A stretch of DNA of 64,000 nucleotides from Lepeophtheirus salmonis (GCF_016086655.4 NC_052132.2:16680805-16744804); one strand, 5' to 3'. Positions 46,255-56,960 are shown, counted from the first letter of the stretch. The notes: generated by a model not told the origin, from the letters alone. A program made the numbers and translations.

Positions 46255-46985
46255 CAGATTTATTCATCAAACCAGGGTTAACTGAGAATGAGACCAAAAT
46301 ACATTGGGGTTCAGCTCTTCCTTCTGCGGGTCTCATTAACAAGCTTTAAAAGCTGAAGGACGGTAAAAAGAGCCTTGAGAGGAAGCCTGATAGCCACAAG
46401 GTCAACAAAATATTTTAGAGTTGGTCCTACTTAATAGACCTCCGTTCTCACCAGACTACAATTACTGTGGCTATGAAATTTAGGACACTGTAGAGAGGAA
46501 GGCGTGTGTCACCCCCCTGTGAATGTGGATCCCCTAACTAACGCAACCCCCAGCCTGCGGGTCATATCGGCCCGTTAGTTAATTATGTGCCACCTGGATG
46601 ATGTTTTGCTCCTGTCATCGAGAAACCTTTCCCCTGATACAGGAAAAGTATCACAAAATAAGCAGAAACAAGTGTATTATAAAATAACAAGTGCATGTTC
46701 TACTATGCTTTTTTTAAAGTGAAATATAGATTTTTCTTCTAAATTGCGTATATATTTCATTTCTTAAATATAACTCCTGTTGTAAAAAATTAGCGGATTT
46801 TTCAAATAAAATAATATTGAATCCTTGTTTTCTCTAAGCACTCAAAAATTCAATTTTACATTGAATCAAATTGTTAATAATTAATTGTTAGTCGTGCATA
46901 ATATGACTCTGTAGCGATAGTAGGTTTGGTCCCTACTCCCCAGAAGGTTTAGGATCCCTGCCCTACAGGCTGACGTGGCTCTTAA
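46255..46985 (+). pseudogene. Mariner-like relic split by a hAT-like insertion
   Basis: KSLERKPDSHKVNK (basic linker) at about 46370 is followed within 80 bases by RPPFSPDYNYCGYEI and DTVERKACVTP (third-aspartate block), so the core was already deleted. The frame then reads VNVDPL up to 46539, is interrupted by about 420 bases of unrelated DNA, and resumes at about 46961 with LQADVALN, the expected continuation (N-V-D-S-L-x-A-x-V). This places the insertion inside the older relic. Confidence 0.62.
46540..46960. mobile_element. Non-autonomous hAT-like element
   Basis: The left end has 'ccagcctgcgggtcatatcg' and 'gcccgttagttaattatgtg'; the right end has 'agaaggtttaggatccctg'. Such ends (C-A-G-G-G-x-x-C-C-x-x-A-A-C-C-T-G-C-G-G and inverse) are typical of small hAT elements in animals. 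The flanks ccctaact (46532) and ccctacag (46961) agree at 6 of 8 positions, compatible with an 8-bp target duplication. No open frame inside. Confidence 0.5.
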
Positions 46986-47159
46986 CCTATGAAAAAAACC
47001 CCACTTTTTGGGAATAGCGGATTGCCAAGTGGGAAATGACTTGTCAGAAAGACGAACAACTGCTTTAAAATTCCACCAATTTTAATTTCAACCTAATTTT
47101 AAATCACAACCATTTTCTGACTGTAAGTCATGTTTGGGTAAAAGTGACAAAACTGTTCG

Positions 47160-47705
47160 GTTATAGTTGTCTACAGCGACACCCCACAAACTCATTTCTA
47201 TTGCGTCTCTACTTTTTTGTAACTGGTTGGTAATAGAGTTTCCATTATTATGTAATTACTTAAACATCAGCCACGTGTTCAAGAACAAAGCCATCATCAA
47301 CCTCAACAGACTGTTGGTTGACTTCTATAACTATTTTTCAGACTTCAAAAGTGACAACCCAATGATGGAGCTCACGAGGGATCCCTTCAGCTTTCAAGTT
47401 GACAACTTCCCGAAGGAAGCAGAGATCATCGAAAATCAGTTTCTGGAGCTGATGAATGACTCCACAGTAGAGGCTGTTTTTGCGGAGATACGAATGAATG
47501 CATATAGGGCCACCATGCATGGTTTGTATCCTCGCGTTGTTGCACTACTTGTTTTATTTCCCTCCACTACCCTGTGCGAGTCATATGGGGCATGTTAAAG
47601 ATCAAAACCAAATCATAAAACCGCCTGATTGACCTTGAGTCTGATATGCACTGCTCCAATTCATAAGTGGAACCGAACATTGAGGCCTTCGGCAAGGTAA
47701 ATCAA
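47160..47705 (+). pseudogene. hAT transposase C-terminal (dimerisation) relic
   Basis: Open for 143 codons: FKNKAIINLNRLLVDFYNYF, SDFKSDNPMMELTRDPFSF, then VFAEIRMNAYRATMHGLYPR and VLFPSTTLCESYGAC. It continues after a frameshift with MLKIKTKS, a stop, NRLIDLESDMHC. The sequence F-P-S-T-x-L-C-E-S-x-F-S-x-M-x-x-x-K-T-K-x-R-N-x-L-x-x-x-x-D-L is the dimerisation signature of hAT transposases and their domesticated relatives. The zinc finger and RNase H-like core are absent. Transposon relic. Confidence 0.8.
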
Positions 47706-47709
47706 ATAT

Positions 47710-48340
47710 AAAAGTCTCATTAACTTGTATGTGTCTAGTGTTAAACTTTTTTAATGGCCAAATATTTTATTTTTTTAAATAACAATTTTTTTTCATTTGT
47801 CTTTCATTTCCATAGTATAAGTTTTAATAAAAATATAGCATTTGCAAACAAAAATTAAGGGGCGTAAAATGACACACACAAAAAGCAAAGTGTATATTTA
47901 CATTCTGAACATTTCCTGGGTTAAAATCACATTAGTCAAAGACTGATGCTGTAGAGGGAAATGTTAAATTGTTCTACTAAAAAGTTGAGAATTTGAGGAG
48001 AAAATGTTAAGAACCCTTGCTCAACCCCAACACGTGTACCTATGCATAATAGTTTTTACTTTTGAATTAAGTAATACTTCACACTCCAAAACACTTGGTT
48101 CACGGGTGTATTGTAAACAAATAGCTTTTTTGAATTTTGAGTAATGTCTCAGATTGATAGAAGGTGTGTTGCCTTGCCAATAACAAATGCCATTATCTTA
48201 ACTAGCCCACAAACACTAGAACCAATCAGTCTCTTGCGACCAGGTATGTTCATAATTTTTATGATATCATAAGGAATATATTTCAAAGAAATAAATTCTC
48301 AATTAATTTTGGTTTACGAGAACATTTCAGACACTTCTGT
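47710..48340. other. Unassigned AT-rich DNA
   Basis: No supported feature. Confidence 0.4.
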
Positions 48341-48344
48341 TCCT

Positions 48345-48545
48345 CTTAATTTTCCATAAAATTTAATTTTTTGTAGACAACAGTGGATTTTTCATTTTTT
48401 CTTTTGTGAAAAGCTATGGATTTTCTAACAAAAATCCAAAAAAATAAAGAATATGTATTTATTTTTTGAAATATTTTGTGAATAGCTATGAATTTTGAAA
48501 ATTTTTTTTCTAAAACAATTCCAAAACCAAGGTCCTCAAAAACAT
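48345..48545 (+). repeat. Degenerate T/A-rich minisatellite, copy 2
   Basis: Units carry 'gacaacagtggattttt', 'gtgaaaagctatggatttt' and 'gtgaatagctatgaatttt'. It ends with 'ttccaaaaccaaggtcctc' then 'aaaaacatataatccgg', close to the end of the array at 34.1-34.4 kb. Confidence 0.6.
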
Positions 48546-48939
48546 ATAATCCGGCTTTTATAAGTAGTTGTAATACGGTGTTGATCATTTTTGGAGCTAA
48601 CTCCTCCCACCCCAATGATAAGAACACCCAACGTCCATCAAATTGGTATAGAGACTCAGATACTATTAGATATCATCTATCAAACTCAGGTAGACACTTT
48701 TTGACATTGGGAGAGGATGCTTAAGCTTTTTATAAAAAGCTTGAAGAAACAATATAGTTATTTGTTAAAGTACAACTTTGTTCTCAATACTACATATTGA
48801 TATTATAGTGATTTTAGTGGCTTGTTTGTTATTTTTGTTTTTCTGTGTTGACTGGCATTAATATATATCTTTTTGTTGATTTTTTTTCCAGTTAATATGT
48901 TATGTACATTTTGTTTCAACACAAAAGAAGGGGATTGAA

Positions 48940-49022
48940 AATGAGTAGTAGGAACACTTCCTTGGAGAAAATTGCAAGTGGAAGATTGCCGTGGAGAAAA
49001 TTTCCACTGAAGAAAATTGGTA
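48940..49022 (+). repeat. Minisatellite of 'ggagaaaatt' units
   Basis: Four diverged units of about 18-20 bases: 'ttggagaaaattgcaagtg', 'gaagattgccgtggagaaaa', 'tttccactgaagaaaattgg'. A related array in the opposite orientation is at 49380-49445. Confidence 0.55.
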
Positions 49023-49379
49023 GTATTAAAGTTCAAACTTTCAGATAGCACATTATAAATTGTCTTAATATTATTAGTGACAAATATCTAAAGATATTTG
49101 TTTGTTCCATCCCCCAAGAGAGTACCTTCAAGTGTGAGTAATATTATTGCCAAAATAATAGGTTGGAGTCTTCGAGTTGTGCAGGGTACTCGGACATACC
49201 CCTGGATCCAATACAGACCACATTTTTTGTTTGTTTTTGCGCCATTTAACTCTTTTTTCTTATGGTAAAAGCAAATAACCTTATTTGTATTTCAATAGTC
49301 AGAATAATAATTGTTTTATTTTTAAATTTGTAATTTATAATGTGTTATTATTCATCTTGAAGTTTTAACAAAATATGGG

Positions 49380-49445
49380 CAATTTCCCACCATGGTAATT
49401 TTCTCGAGACACGGACAATTTTCCCCAAAGCAGTTTTCCAGGCAC
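49380..49445 (-). repeat. Inverted relative of the 48.9-kb minisatellite
   Basis: Minus strand reads 'ggaaaactgctttggggaaa', 'attgtccgtgtctcgagaaa' and 'attaccatggtggg', matching the unit pattern (g-g-x-x-A-A-A-A-T-T-G-x-C-x-x-x-G) of the array at 48940 on the other strand. Confidence 0.45.
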
Positions 49446-49784
49446 GTTCAAAATCATACGAAAATAGACGTAGAATGGCTATATGGCTAAAACTTAATTT
49501 TTCCTCATAGTTCATAATAAATTTCAGAGTGAAATAAAAAAAACAAGGACTGTTCTTATAAAAAAATCATATATTATGTCGCATTATAAAATATTCCTTT
49601 CAATACTTGGGTTCACCATTTAAAAAGAAGTAATATAATATTTGTATCTGAAAGAATGATAAATGTATTGTTACACAAAACGAAAAAATAACTTAACAGT
49701 TTTTTTTAATCTTTAATTGTTAAAAATAAGCTGTGAATAACTTTTACAGGAATCAGACATGAAATTGATTTTTTTTATTGTTAC

Positions 49785-49825
49785 GTATCTTTATTTTTTA
49801 TTTTTTTATTTCTTTTATGAATAAG
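49785..49825 (-). terminator. Candidate poly(A) signals of the LRR gene
   Basis: About 100-140 bases after the LRR stop codon, the minus strand carries three AATAAA hexamers ('gaaataaaaaaataaaaaat' then 'aaagat'). Any of them could set the mRNA 3' end; no cDNA evidence is available here. Confidence 0.45.
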
Positions 49826-49920
49826 GATAAAATATGGTCAATAATAATATGTAATATAATTTTATATTATTATTGCTTCAAGATTTATAAAAACAATGAC
49901 AATTCTCTAAAATAAATTCT

Positions 49921-51870
49921 TTAAACATATAAATTGACTCTATTCGGGTTCTTGCTCGGACTCGAATTTCCAGTTGCATTTCTAATCACCGTTGCTCCAG
50001 GATGAGGATTTGCATGATGAATTAAATGTCCCCTACTAGGAGAAAAATATAATGGAGATGAAAGACTTCCCGTGTTTCTTGCATTATTATTGATAAGATT
50101 GGCACCACCCATGCTCGATCCAGTCGAACTCCCTGAATTATGCGGACTACCATAGCCTATTGAGGTCTTGGGTCCATTTTTGACTGTAGCATAATACTCA
50201 GGTTCCCAAAGTTCACTTCCCACATATCCGCTGGAGGAATACTTTGAGCTAGAACCAGATGATTTGGGATCATCATCTTGAATATTTGCATATTTCGGCA
50301 CTTCATAGTAGGGCTCTTCCTCTTCTTCGACTTCTAAATCATGGTGATTCTGCAAGGAAGACTGAGGAGGATGAGAAAACTTATAGATCATGGTCTCATC
50401 CTTCATATAAAGACATTGATGAGGATTTTTCCGTCGTGTACGTACTCGGTATGCACAGCCAATCCCGACAACTAGTAGCAAAATGCTTACAGTGACAATA
50501 ATAGCCACTGAGATTGCTACAAGTATACGAGTAAAATCCGTGCATGCAAGAGAATCAACGGACACGTTAGCTAAACGAGGGCTTCCACTAAGATTCTCAC
50601 ACCAAATATTATCCAGCTCTATTTTATTGGAAGAGTTTTTGTTTCTGTGGTACAGATCCCAAAGCCAAGTCAAGGAGCAGTTACAGTAAAGTGGAAGACC
50701 TCCAAGAAGGAGAGCTTCAAGGGGACTCGGAGGTAATTGTTGAGGAGAAAGAGTGCTCCATGTTCCATTTCTGAGAGAGAGTACCTTCATTCTTGTATTT
50801 GTTTGGAGCAAGCCCAGTGGAATGGGTAAGAGTTTCATGTTAGAGTTTAAGTAAAGCTCTTGTAATTTTATATTGTCCATAAATGTATGGGATTGAATTA
50901 ACTTTAGACGATTCATGTTGTTTGCTTTAAGGCTCTCAAGAACAAACATGGAGCGAAAAGACTCCACATCAAAGTGATGAATAGGATTGATTGATATATC
51001 CAAGTGCCTGAGCTTGTTGGCTTCACGAAGAACTTCATTTGGTACAATTTCTAAAAAATTATTACTAAGATCCAGGGTGTCCATGGATTTAAGTCCTTTG
51101 AATGGATTTCCTATTGACAAGTTTAAAAGTTTATTTCCTTTTAATGAGAGCATTCTAAGTGCAGAGAGTGGGAGACTCTCTGAGGGCAATTGCTGGATTT
51201 GATTCTTGTCCAAATACAAAAATCTTAAATTTTCAAGAGGAAGAAACCACTCTCGGTTCAGCTCAGATAAAAGGTTCTCTTCTAAGTGAAGTACTCTTAG
51301 TCTGCTCAACCCCGCAAAAGCATCTTTATAAAATTTGGATATTTTATTTCCTTTAAGTCTCAGTTCCACAAGAGATGAAGTATGCTCAAAATAGTTATCA
51401 TCCAGGGATGAAATAGCGTTTTCATTCAAATCCAGAGTAATGAGAGCACTCAGCCCCTCAAATGATTGTTTATGAAGAGAAGTAAGGAAGTTATTGCTCA
51501 AATCTAGGAACTGAAGTCTTGACGACTCCACAAACTGAGCTCTTCCGAGGGTTTTAAGCTCATTTTGACTCAAATCCAGGGATTCCAAGTAGCGATAGAC
51601 TCTTATAGCTCCTTCCAGCTTCCTGACTCTATTCCTAGATGCTATTAATCGCTTGATGGAAGGATTCAACATGATAGGAATCACATCCAGTGGCTGCACA
51701 TCATTCATATGCTCTTCTGAGAAGGAGCAATTGGCAAATAGATTAGTATTATCACAAATACAAGACTCAGGACAATATGCTAAAACTCCTTTCATTAACA
51801 AAGGCAGAAGTAGAAAAATAAGTTTGGAGCCCATGTTTTCTATACGATAAAATATATCCTTCAATATCAT
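49921..51870 (-). CDS. Leucine-rich repeat transmembrane receptor-like protein
   Basis: A 649-codon uninterrupted frame. A second ATG at 51834 (residue 13), with an A at -3 and G at +4, puts the signal peptide (SKLIFLLLPLLMKGVLA) at the very N-terminus, so the protein is probably 637 residues. In order: LRR N-cap with CPESCICD...C (residues 33-48), about 12-13 LRRs (about 72-390; for example LESLDLSQNELKTL, LRVLHLEENLLSEL), LRR C-cap with cysteines at 396, 398, 424 and 443, one transmembrane helix (about 448-472), and a 175-residue tail. Seven N-x-S/T sites lie outside. The tail has an EEEEEPYYEVP block, EPEYYATV and serine/glycine-rich runs, and ends NLYV, a possible class II PDZ ligand. There are no Ig, Fn3 or TIR domains. 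By architecture it resembles arthropod neuronal LRR adhesion proteins of the capricious/tartan kind, but I cannot name an orthologue. Confidence 0.93.
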   Translation of the reverse strand: MILKDIFYRIENMGSKLIFLLLPLLMKGVLAYCPESCICDNTNLFANCSFSEEHMNDVQPLDVIPIMLNPSIKRLIASRNRVRKLEGAIRVYRYLESLDLSQNELKTLGRAQFVESSRLQFLDLSNNFLTSLHKQSFEGLSALITLDLNENAISSLDDNYFEHTSSLVELRLKGNKISKFYKDAFAGLSRLRVLHLEENLLSELNREWFLPLENLRFLYLDKNQIQQLPSESLPLSALRMLSLKGNKLLNLSIGNPFKGLKSMDTLDLSNNFLEIVPNEVLREANKLRHLDISINPIHHFDVESFRSMFVLESLKANNMNRLKLIQSHTFMDNIKLQELYLNSNMKLLPIPLGLLQTNTRMKVLSLRNGTWSTLSPQQLPPSPLEALLLGGLPLYCNCSLTWLWDLYHRNKNSSNKIELDNIWCENLSGSPRLANVSVDSLACTDFTRILVAISVAIIVTVSILLLVVGIGCAYRVRTRRKNPHQCLYMKDETMIYKFSHPPQSSLQNHHDLEVEEEEEPYYEVPKYANIQDDDPKSSGSSSKYSSSGYVGSELWEPEYYATVKNGPKTSIGYGSPHNSGSSTGSSMGGANLINNNARNTGSLSSPLYFSPSRGHLIHHANPHPGATVIRNATGNSSPSKNPNRVNLYV

Positions 51871-52006
51871 TGTTCAAATCTTTACGTCATCCTGAGTAGA
51901 AAGGGGGTTTTCTTGCTTCTAAAAGATTTGGGGTTTCCTTCTTCTTTTTTTTTCTCTCTCTCTATGAATTGTATATCTTTTCGATCCTTGTTATTTGGAT
52001 AGTGAC
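51871..52006 (-). other. 5' UTR part of the LRR exon with upstream 3' splice site
   Basis: On the minus strand 'tttttttcatttttatatt' followed by tcag, then GTCACTATCC, forms a good acceptor, with the AG at 52007-52008. The exon would start at 52006 and carry about 136-170 bases of leader (including a 'gagagagagaaaaaaaaag' purine run) before the start codon. This implies at least one non-coding exon further right. Confidence 0.5.
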
Positions 52007-52294
52007 CTGAAATATAAAAATGAAAAAAACTTTAATTAAATCAATTTATCACAAAATAGATCAACTGTTAAAGTACGATGTACACAATGTCAAATGGAGG
52101 ACACATAAAATACAATTATATCATTCTCACTCCGGATGCCTCTCATTTTTGCAATTTATTCAAAAAATGAATGCAAAGAGATAAACACTATATTAAAGCA
52201 GTTTTGTTCACAACACAACAATGACACATATAACAAGGAACAAAAGCTCCTCAACAAGAAGCAAGCAATAAGGATTTTTCTCAAATGAAGTGTA

Positions 52295-52580
52295 GAGCAC
52301 ATTTGTATTCTTCATCAAATTTTTGTGTCAATTTGTATCAACAAATTATTCTTTCTAATCCTTTTTGGAAAATTGAACTTGAAATAGGTCAAATGGAGTC
52401 TCACCATAAAATAATGAGAAATAGACGGATTTTATAAAAAAGGGACTATATCGAAGTCAATATTAGTTTATTTTATATCAAATACAGGTTCTAAACTACA
52501 GTTAAAAGTCTTGAGTTTCTTAACTCATCCCACAAAATTTGATGAATAAGCCTATGAATGATAAAAAATAATAAACTATA
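52295..52580 (+). repeat. Recurrent ~350-bp dispersed repeat, copy 4
   Basis: 'acatttgtattcttc', 'atcaacaaattattct', 'actatatcgaagtcaatatt' and 'tttcttaactcatcccaca' match the other copies. A detached part with 'tacattcca' and 'aaatttggattttct' is at 53045-53150. Lies in the presumed upstream intron of the LRR gene. Confidence 0.6.
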
Positions 52581-53918
52581 ATATTGGGTAAAAAAATTTA
52601 AATGTCACAGTTGTAAGGATTTTTTATTTTCAATTTCTCATTAACAAAAAACATATGTATTTTTTTTTAAATATATAAAAAAATTCGACAATAAATACCA
52701 TAAATAAACCTTTTATTTTCAAATTATCCCCCTCAATTATAGTCAAACATCCAATTTATATTCTTTTCGAACAAATAACATTGATAAACAATTTTTATAG
52801 GCAATAGCTAAAAATAAGTAAAGGTTATAACCATTTTTATCACTTTCTTTATTTCTTTCAAAAAATTGTAACTCTACATATGTCGACAAAAGTTTTTTGT
52901 CTCTTTTACAGAAAACCTCTTAAGCATTCTATCAAAACTGTAAAAAAACCCATACAGTAATGCCGCACCCTAACCCCCCCCATCCCCATCCCTAAAAAAC
53001 TGACGACCTCAGCATTATACAATTTGCCCCTCTCCCCCAACTTGAAAATACATTCCATTGGCTGTATGTATAAATGAAATGAAAAAGTAAATTTGGATTT
53101 TCTAATTTTTGGTTTTGTTAAAGATTGTTTTTATGCTGATATACCCTCCATATAATTTAAAAATAATATCATTAGAAGCAACTGCTGTACTTGATACAAA
53201 ACTCATATTTTAAGCTTACATAGATATTTTTTTAGCACATGCATGAAATATTTAACACCTTATGAAATGTTACAATCATTTCCTGTTAAATGAGAACAGC
53301 TATTATCAGCATGATTCCAGTATGATCAATAAGTACAAAGTACGCTCCTATATGGAGCCATTTCCCACTAAAATACATATATAGATTTACTTTCTTGCTT
53401 AATATAAATTACTTTGCTAAAAAGTCTCCTTCCAAAAAAACAAGTCATGTAAAATGCATATTTTTTCTTTAAAAATAGCTATGAAAAGATTAAATTATTG
53501 TCTATAATGACTTTAACGATTTTAAACTTTGATAATTAATTCGTTGATATGAAAAAGAAAAATGAAATAATTGCATGCGTTAAAAAAAGTTTTTATGTCG
53601 AAAAGAGAAGTGAAAAGAGAAAAAAAGTTAATTTATTACATGTACATTTTTATGGATGGTTGTTATAATGAGTAAAATGATATTATTATCAAAAAAATAA
53701 AGTTTAAATCCAAATCCTTGAAAGGAAGAGTAAAAATTACAAAAAGATATTGTTCATTTTAGTAACTTTTATTGTATTTTTTTACTTATATATATTGAAG
53801 TATTTTATTACATAGGTACTTATGCTAATTATCTTTGTTTTTAATCAGTATTTAAATGCGGTACTGTGTCAGAGAAGAGTTTATATTTCCTTGTTTCTGT
53901 ATTATAAGTTCATTACAA

Positions 53919-54557
53919 ATATTGTTGTGTCTTCCATATTTGTTCGGTTCAGTTCAGTTTTAGGACTGTTCCTATCAGTCATTGACAACGGTCCTGCGGA
54001 CGGTCAGTACTTGAATTGATTTTAAATTGAATAAATAAAGTTTTGTGTCGCTATGAAGAACAAAACTTTCTCAGTTTTAGGATTTATATGAAGGACTAAA
54101 CTGGACTAGATCAATACTCAACTAGACGGGACTGTAGTCATCAGTTAGGTATAAGGACCGACACAACACTAGTCTAACGTGTGAATGGTTTTTGCATGAA
54201 TCTTCTTGTTCAATACTTATTAAACTGATTCCCTTGGATTTTCCAAAGCATATCTGTGCTATTCCTTAATCATAGCGAAGGACTACAGTCCAGCAATGTT
54301 GCACTTTTCGGACTTAAAAAAGTTAAAATCGATCTCTTGTGACGTCATTGATAGTGGTCTTCCTTTTTTTAAATTATTCCATTATAAAATAGAATAAATT
54401 ATAGTGAAGCACGATTATTTTTTTGTAAGATATTAATACATATATCTTATTTGGTCAAGTAAAAATCGACAATTTTTTAGTAAAAATACCAATCGGAACA
54501 ATATGACCGATTCTAAGACTGAACTGAACCAAATAAGTTACAACCGACACAACACTA
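53919..54557. mobile_element. MITE-like inverted-repeat element
   Basis: The left end 'aatattgttgtgtcttccat' followed by 'atttgttcggttcagttcag' matches the reverse complement of the right end, 'ctgaactgaaccaaataag' then 'ttacaaccgacacaacacta', over about 40 bases with several mismatches. An internal 'gaccgacacaacactag' at 54156-54172 repeats the terminal sequence, suggesting a nested or partly duplicated copy. No coding frame inside. Confidence 0.55.
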
Positions 54558-54949
54558 TTTTTAGGTCTGTTGTGATGGAAGATATCCCCAATGTAGTCAA
54601 AAAATAGGATGCCAGTCGAAATTTCTAATTATTTAATGAAATTTTTGAAAATACTCCTTCATTAGACAAAGGACTTTTTAGTAATAGATTCTTCTAAAAA
54701 AAACCGTCATTCGATTAAATATCGACAAAGTCAAGAGGGATCCAAAAAGCATTTAAATGCTCACAAAGAAAAATCATAGCCTGGAATCTGTTAATTGAAT
54801 AATGAATTTTCTATTTTGTTATAAAAATAGTTGTTGAACTCCTTTCTCTAGAATTGCATACTCCACAGTCTGATAATTAGTAATGAAAATCAAGACCATT
54901 ATTTAGCTTGCCAGTTTTTTTTTTAAATTGAAATGTTAATTTTCTATTC

Positions 54950-55070
54950 CTAACCTGTTGTAAATATTATTTAGTTAGAGAGGAGGAACTATTCTTTTCT
55001 TCTACATACAAGCTATTAATGATGTATACTCAAGCAGATTGAACATTTGTGTGTGGTCATAAAAGACGGA
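54950..55070 (+). repeat. Second copy of the repeat next to the PHD pseudogene
   Basis: Aligns with 1795-1920 and ends 'gaacatttgtgtgtggtcat' then 'aaaagacgga'. No PHD-like frame follows here. Confidence 0.45.
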
Positions 55071-55149
55071 GAATAACTTGAAGGATTTATTGCAAAGATA
55101 TAATTGTAAGTTCTAAATGGACTCAGTAGAATGCAGGATCTAGATAGGA

Positions 55150-55760
55150 GTAATTCTAGCCAATGTCCTTGTCTATTTCCTTCGTCACAGCTGATTGTAG
55201 CTTGTCTAAGAAAACGTCACGACAGCTTAGCTACTCTCCTTCCAAACATTCTGTTAGGGATACTTTTTTGACTTTAGGTTTCTTTTTTTACCATGCCCAA
55301 AATACACACGATCTACATTATTGCATAATGTCAAAGCCTTTGAAGTTGCTACCTGAATATATATTTTTATTTTTATTTTCTAAAAGCTGTTCTTATTGTT
55401 TTTTTCATTCTCAAGAAGAAAACATTGACACATGTATAAAATATACAGTATACCAACGACTGTGTTTCCGTATAAATGCGGAGAGTACCGTTAAGGAATT
55501 ATATGTGTAAATCCTTTTTGGACTCGGAGTAGAATTGAGCATCGACATCGTTGATATCATTGTTTGTTACGGATTGGTTTTAGTTATTCATTTTGTTCAT
55601 CTCAGAGCTGTTTGCAAATAATTAAATTGAGCTCTCCTCCAAAACAATTTTTCGAATTGTCAGGGTGACTACGTTAGTTTCAATTCCTTTTTTTTAACAC
55701 ACCGATGATGGATAGTATCATTTTAATATGCCCAAAATATTACCAATTAACATCACCGCT
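55150..55760 (+). repeat. Two diverged copies related to the 7.4-kb repeat
   Basis: 'agcttagctactctccttcc' with 'aaacattctgttag' (about 55225) and 'gagctctcctccaaaacaat' (about 55630), each followed by a poly-T run, correspond to the paired units at 7440-7740. Confidence 0.4.
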
Positions 55761-55944
55761 GATAATCCATGTTCTAGTCAATGCTTCGATTGGTTTTAGT
55801 CCTTTATGAAATTATTACTGAAATAATAATAATCTTCCAAAATTTACAAAGTGCAGCAGAAACATTTTCTACAATCAAGAAGCAAAACCCTAGTAACATT
55901 TTATTAGAAAAGTATAATGAAAAATTTTATTGAAATTTTTTTTA

Positions 55945-56960
55945 GCTATCAATCTTGGCAAGAATCATTCGATATGGCCGCCTCCATATGAGGTCGAACT
56001 TGGCAAAAATGTTGGCCCATTGCTTCTTGATGCTGGCCTTGAGCTCCTGCACATTTCTGAGTGATATCTTCCCAACCTTGCTTTTTAAGACGCTCAACAC
56101 CCCGAAGTCGAAGGGATTGAGATCAGGACTAGAAGAGAGGGCCGGCAGTTATTGCCCCAGAAGTAAGTTAAGTGCACCTCACAGAAGTTCTGTGTCTGCA
56201 AGGGCGTATGGCATATATATAAGTCCGCATATAGTTGTTCTAAGGACATTTAGCCTTTAGCCAGGGTAAGATTTTCCTCCTAAGGACCTGATAGTAGGCC
56301 TCAGCCTCGATTTTCTCATTCGGCTTGATGAAGAATGGATCAATTTTCTTCTCATCAGAGGCCACGACTTCCAAGCACATTGTTTGGGTCGGATGTTTTC
56401 TCCAAAGTGTAATAGACTACTTCAGGTGATGCTGCTATAAATGTTTCGTTTTTACGTTCAGAACCTGGTCGACAGATGACTCTTAAAGTAATTAAGGATT
56501 TTTTTTTGCATCTCTCAAGTCTTAAGGCCTTCATCCTGTCGGGTAGGAGATGTCTTGGAGTCCTGAAAAAGCTATTAAGATCAAAGTCATCATGAACTGC
56601 CCTCATAATGGAGATCTCGTCCTTGTTGAACTCTTCAACCCAGCGGTGCGTTGATGTTGTTGGACCTTCCTTCATCTTCGCCTCCAGGAACATGAGAAAT
56701 GTTTCATCTCGCCTAAAAATATTTTTTCCACTTCCAGCTTTCCTTTTGACTCCTTTTTCATTCTTCTTGACCAGGATAAGGTTCCAGACTATCCTCACGG
56801 TAAATCTGGCAATATCTAAAATTCGTTTTGGATCAACATCCGGGTCAAAAAGATCCGAAACTCTTTGCTTAATTGATTCCTGTTCACTCCCTTTCGTCCA
56901 ATTGTGATCAAATTAAAACAATGGAACTTTACTTGAGATCTCACCTGAAACCATAATTAA
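55945..56960 (-). pseudogene. Near full-length Tc1/mariner transposase relic
   Basis: Minus strand in order: QESIKQRVSDLFDPDVDPKR (N-terminal start), VKRKAGSGKNIFRRDETFLM (linker), DEISIMRAVHDDFDLNSFFR and TPRHLLPDRMKALRLERCKK (second helix-turn-helix and linker). KNETFIAASPEV stands at the first-aspartate region without the FSDEK motif. AEAYYQVLRRKILPWL follows, then a decayed second block. SSPDLNPFDFGVLSVLKSKV holds an intact third-aspartate block (about 56110), and NVQELKASIKKQW then ends the readable part. Frameshifts separate these. The 147-codon frame at 56355-56798 is part of it, not a gene. An 18-base A run adjoins the right end. Confidence 0.82.

Noticed and set aside
50259..51850. 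Plus-strand open frames over the LRR gene
   Set aside because: They are antisense shadows of the LRR coding region, with no motifs of their own.
56355..56798. 147-codon frame as a host gene
   Set aside because: It is the N-terminal part of a longer mariner transposase relic that continues in other frames on both sides.
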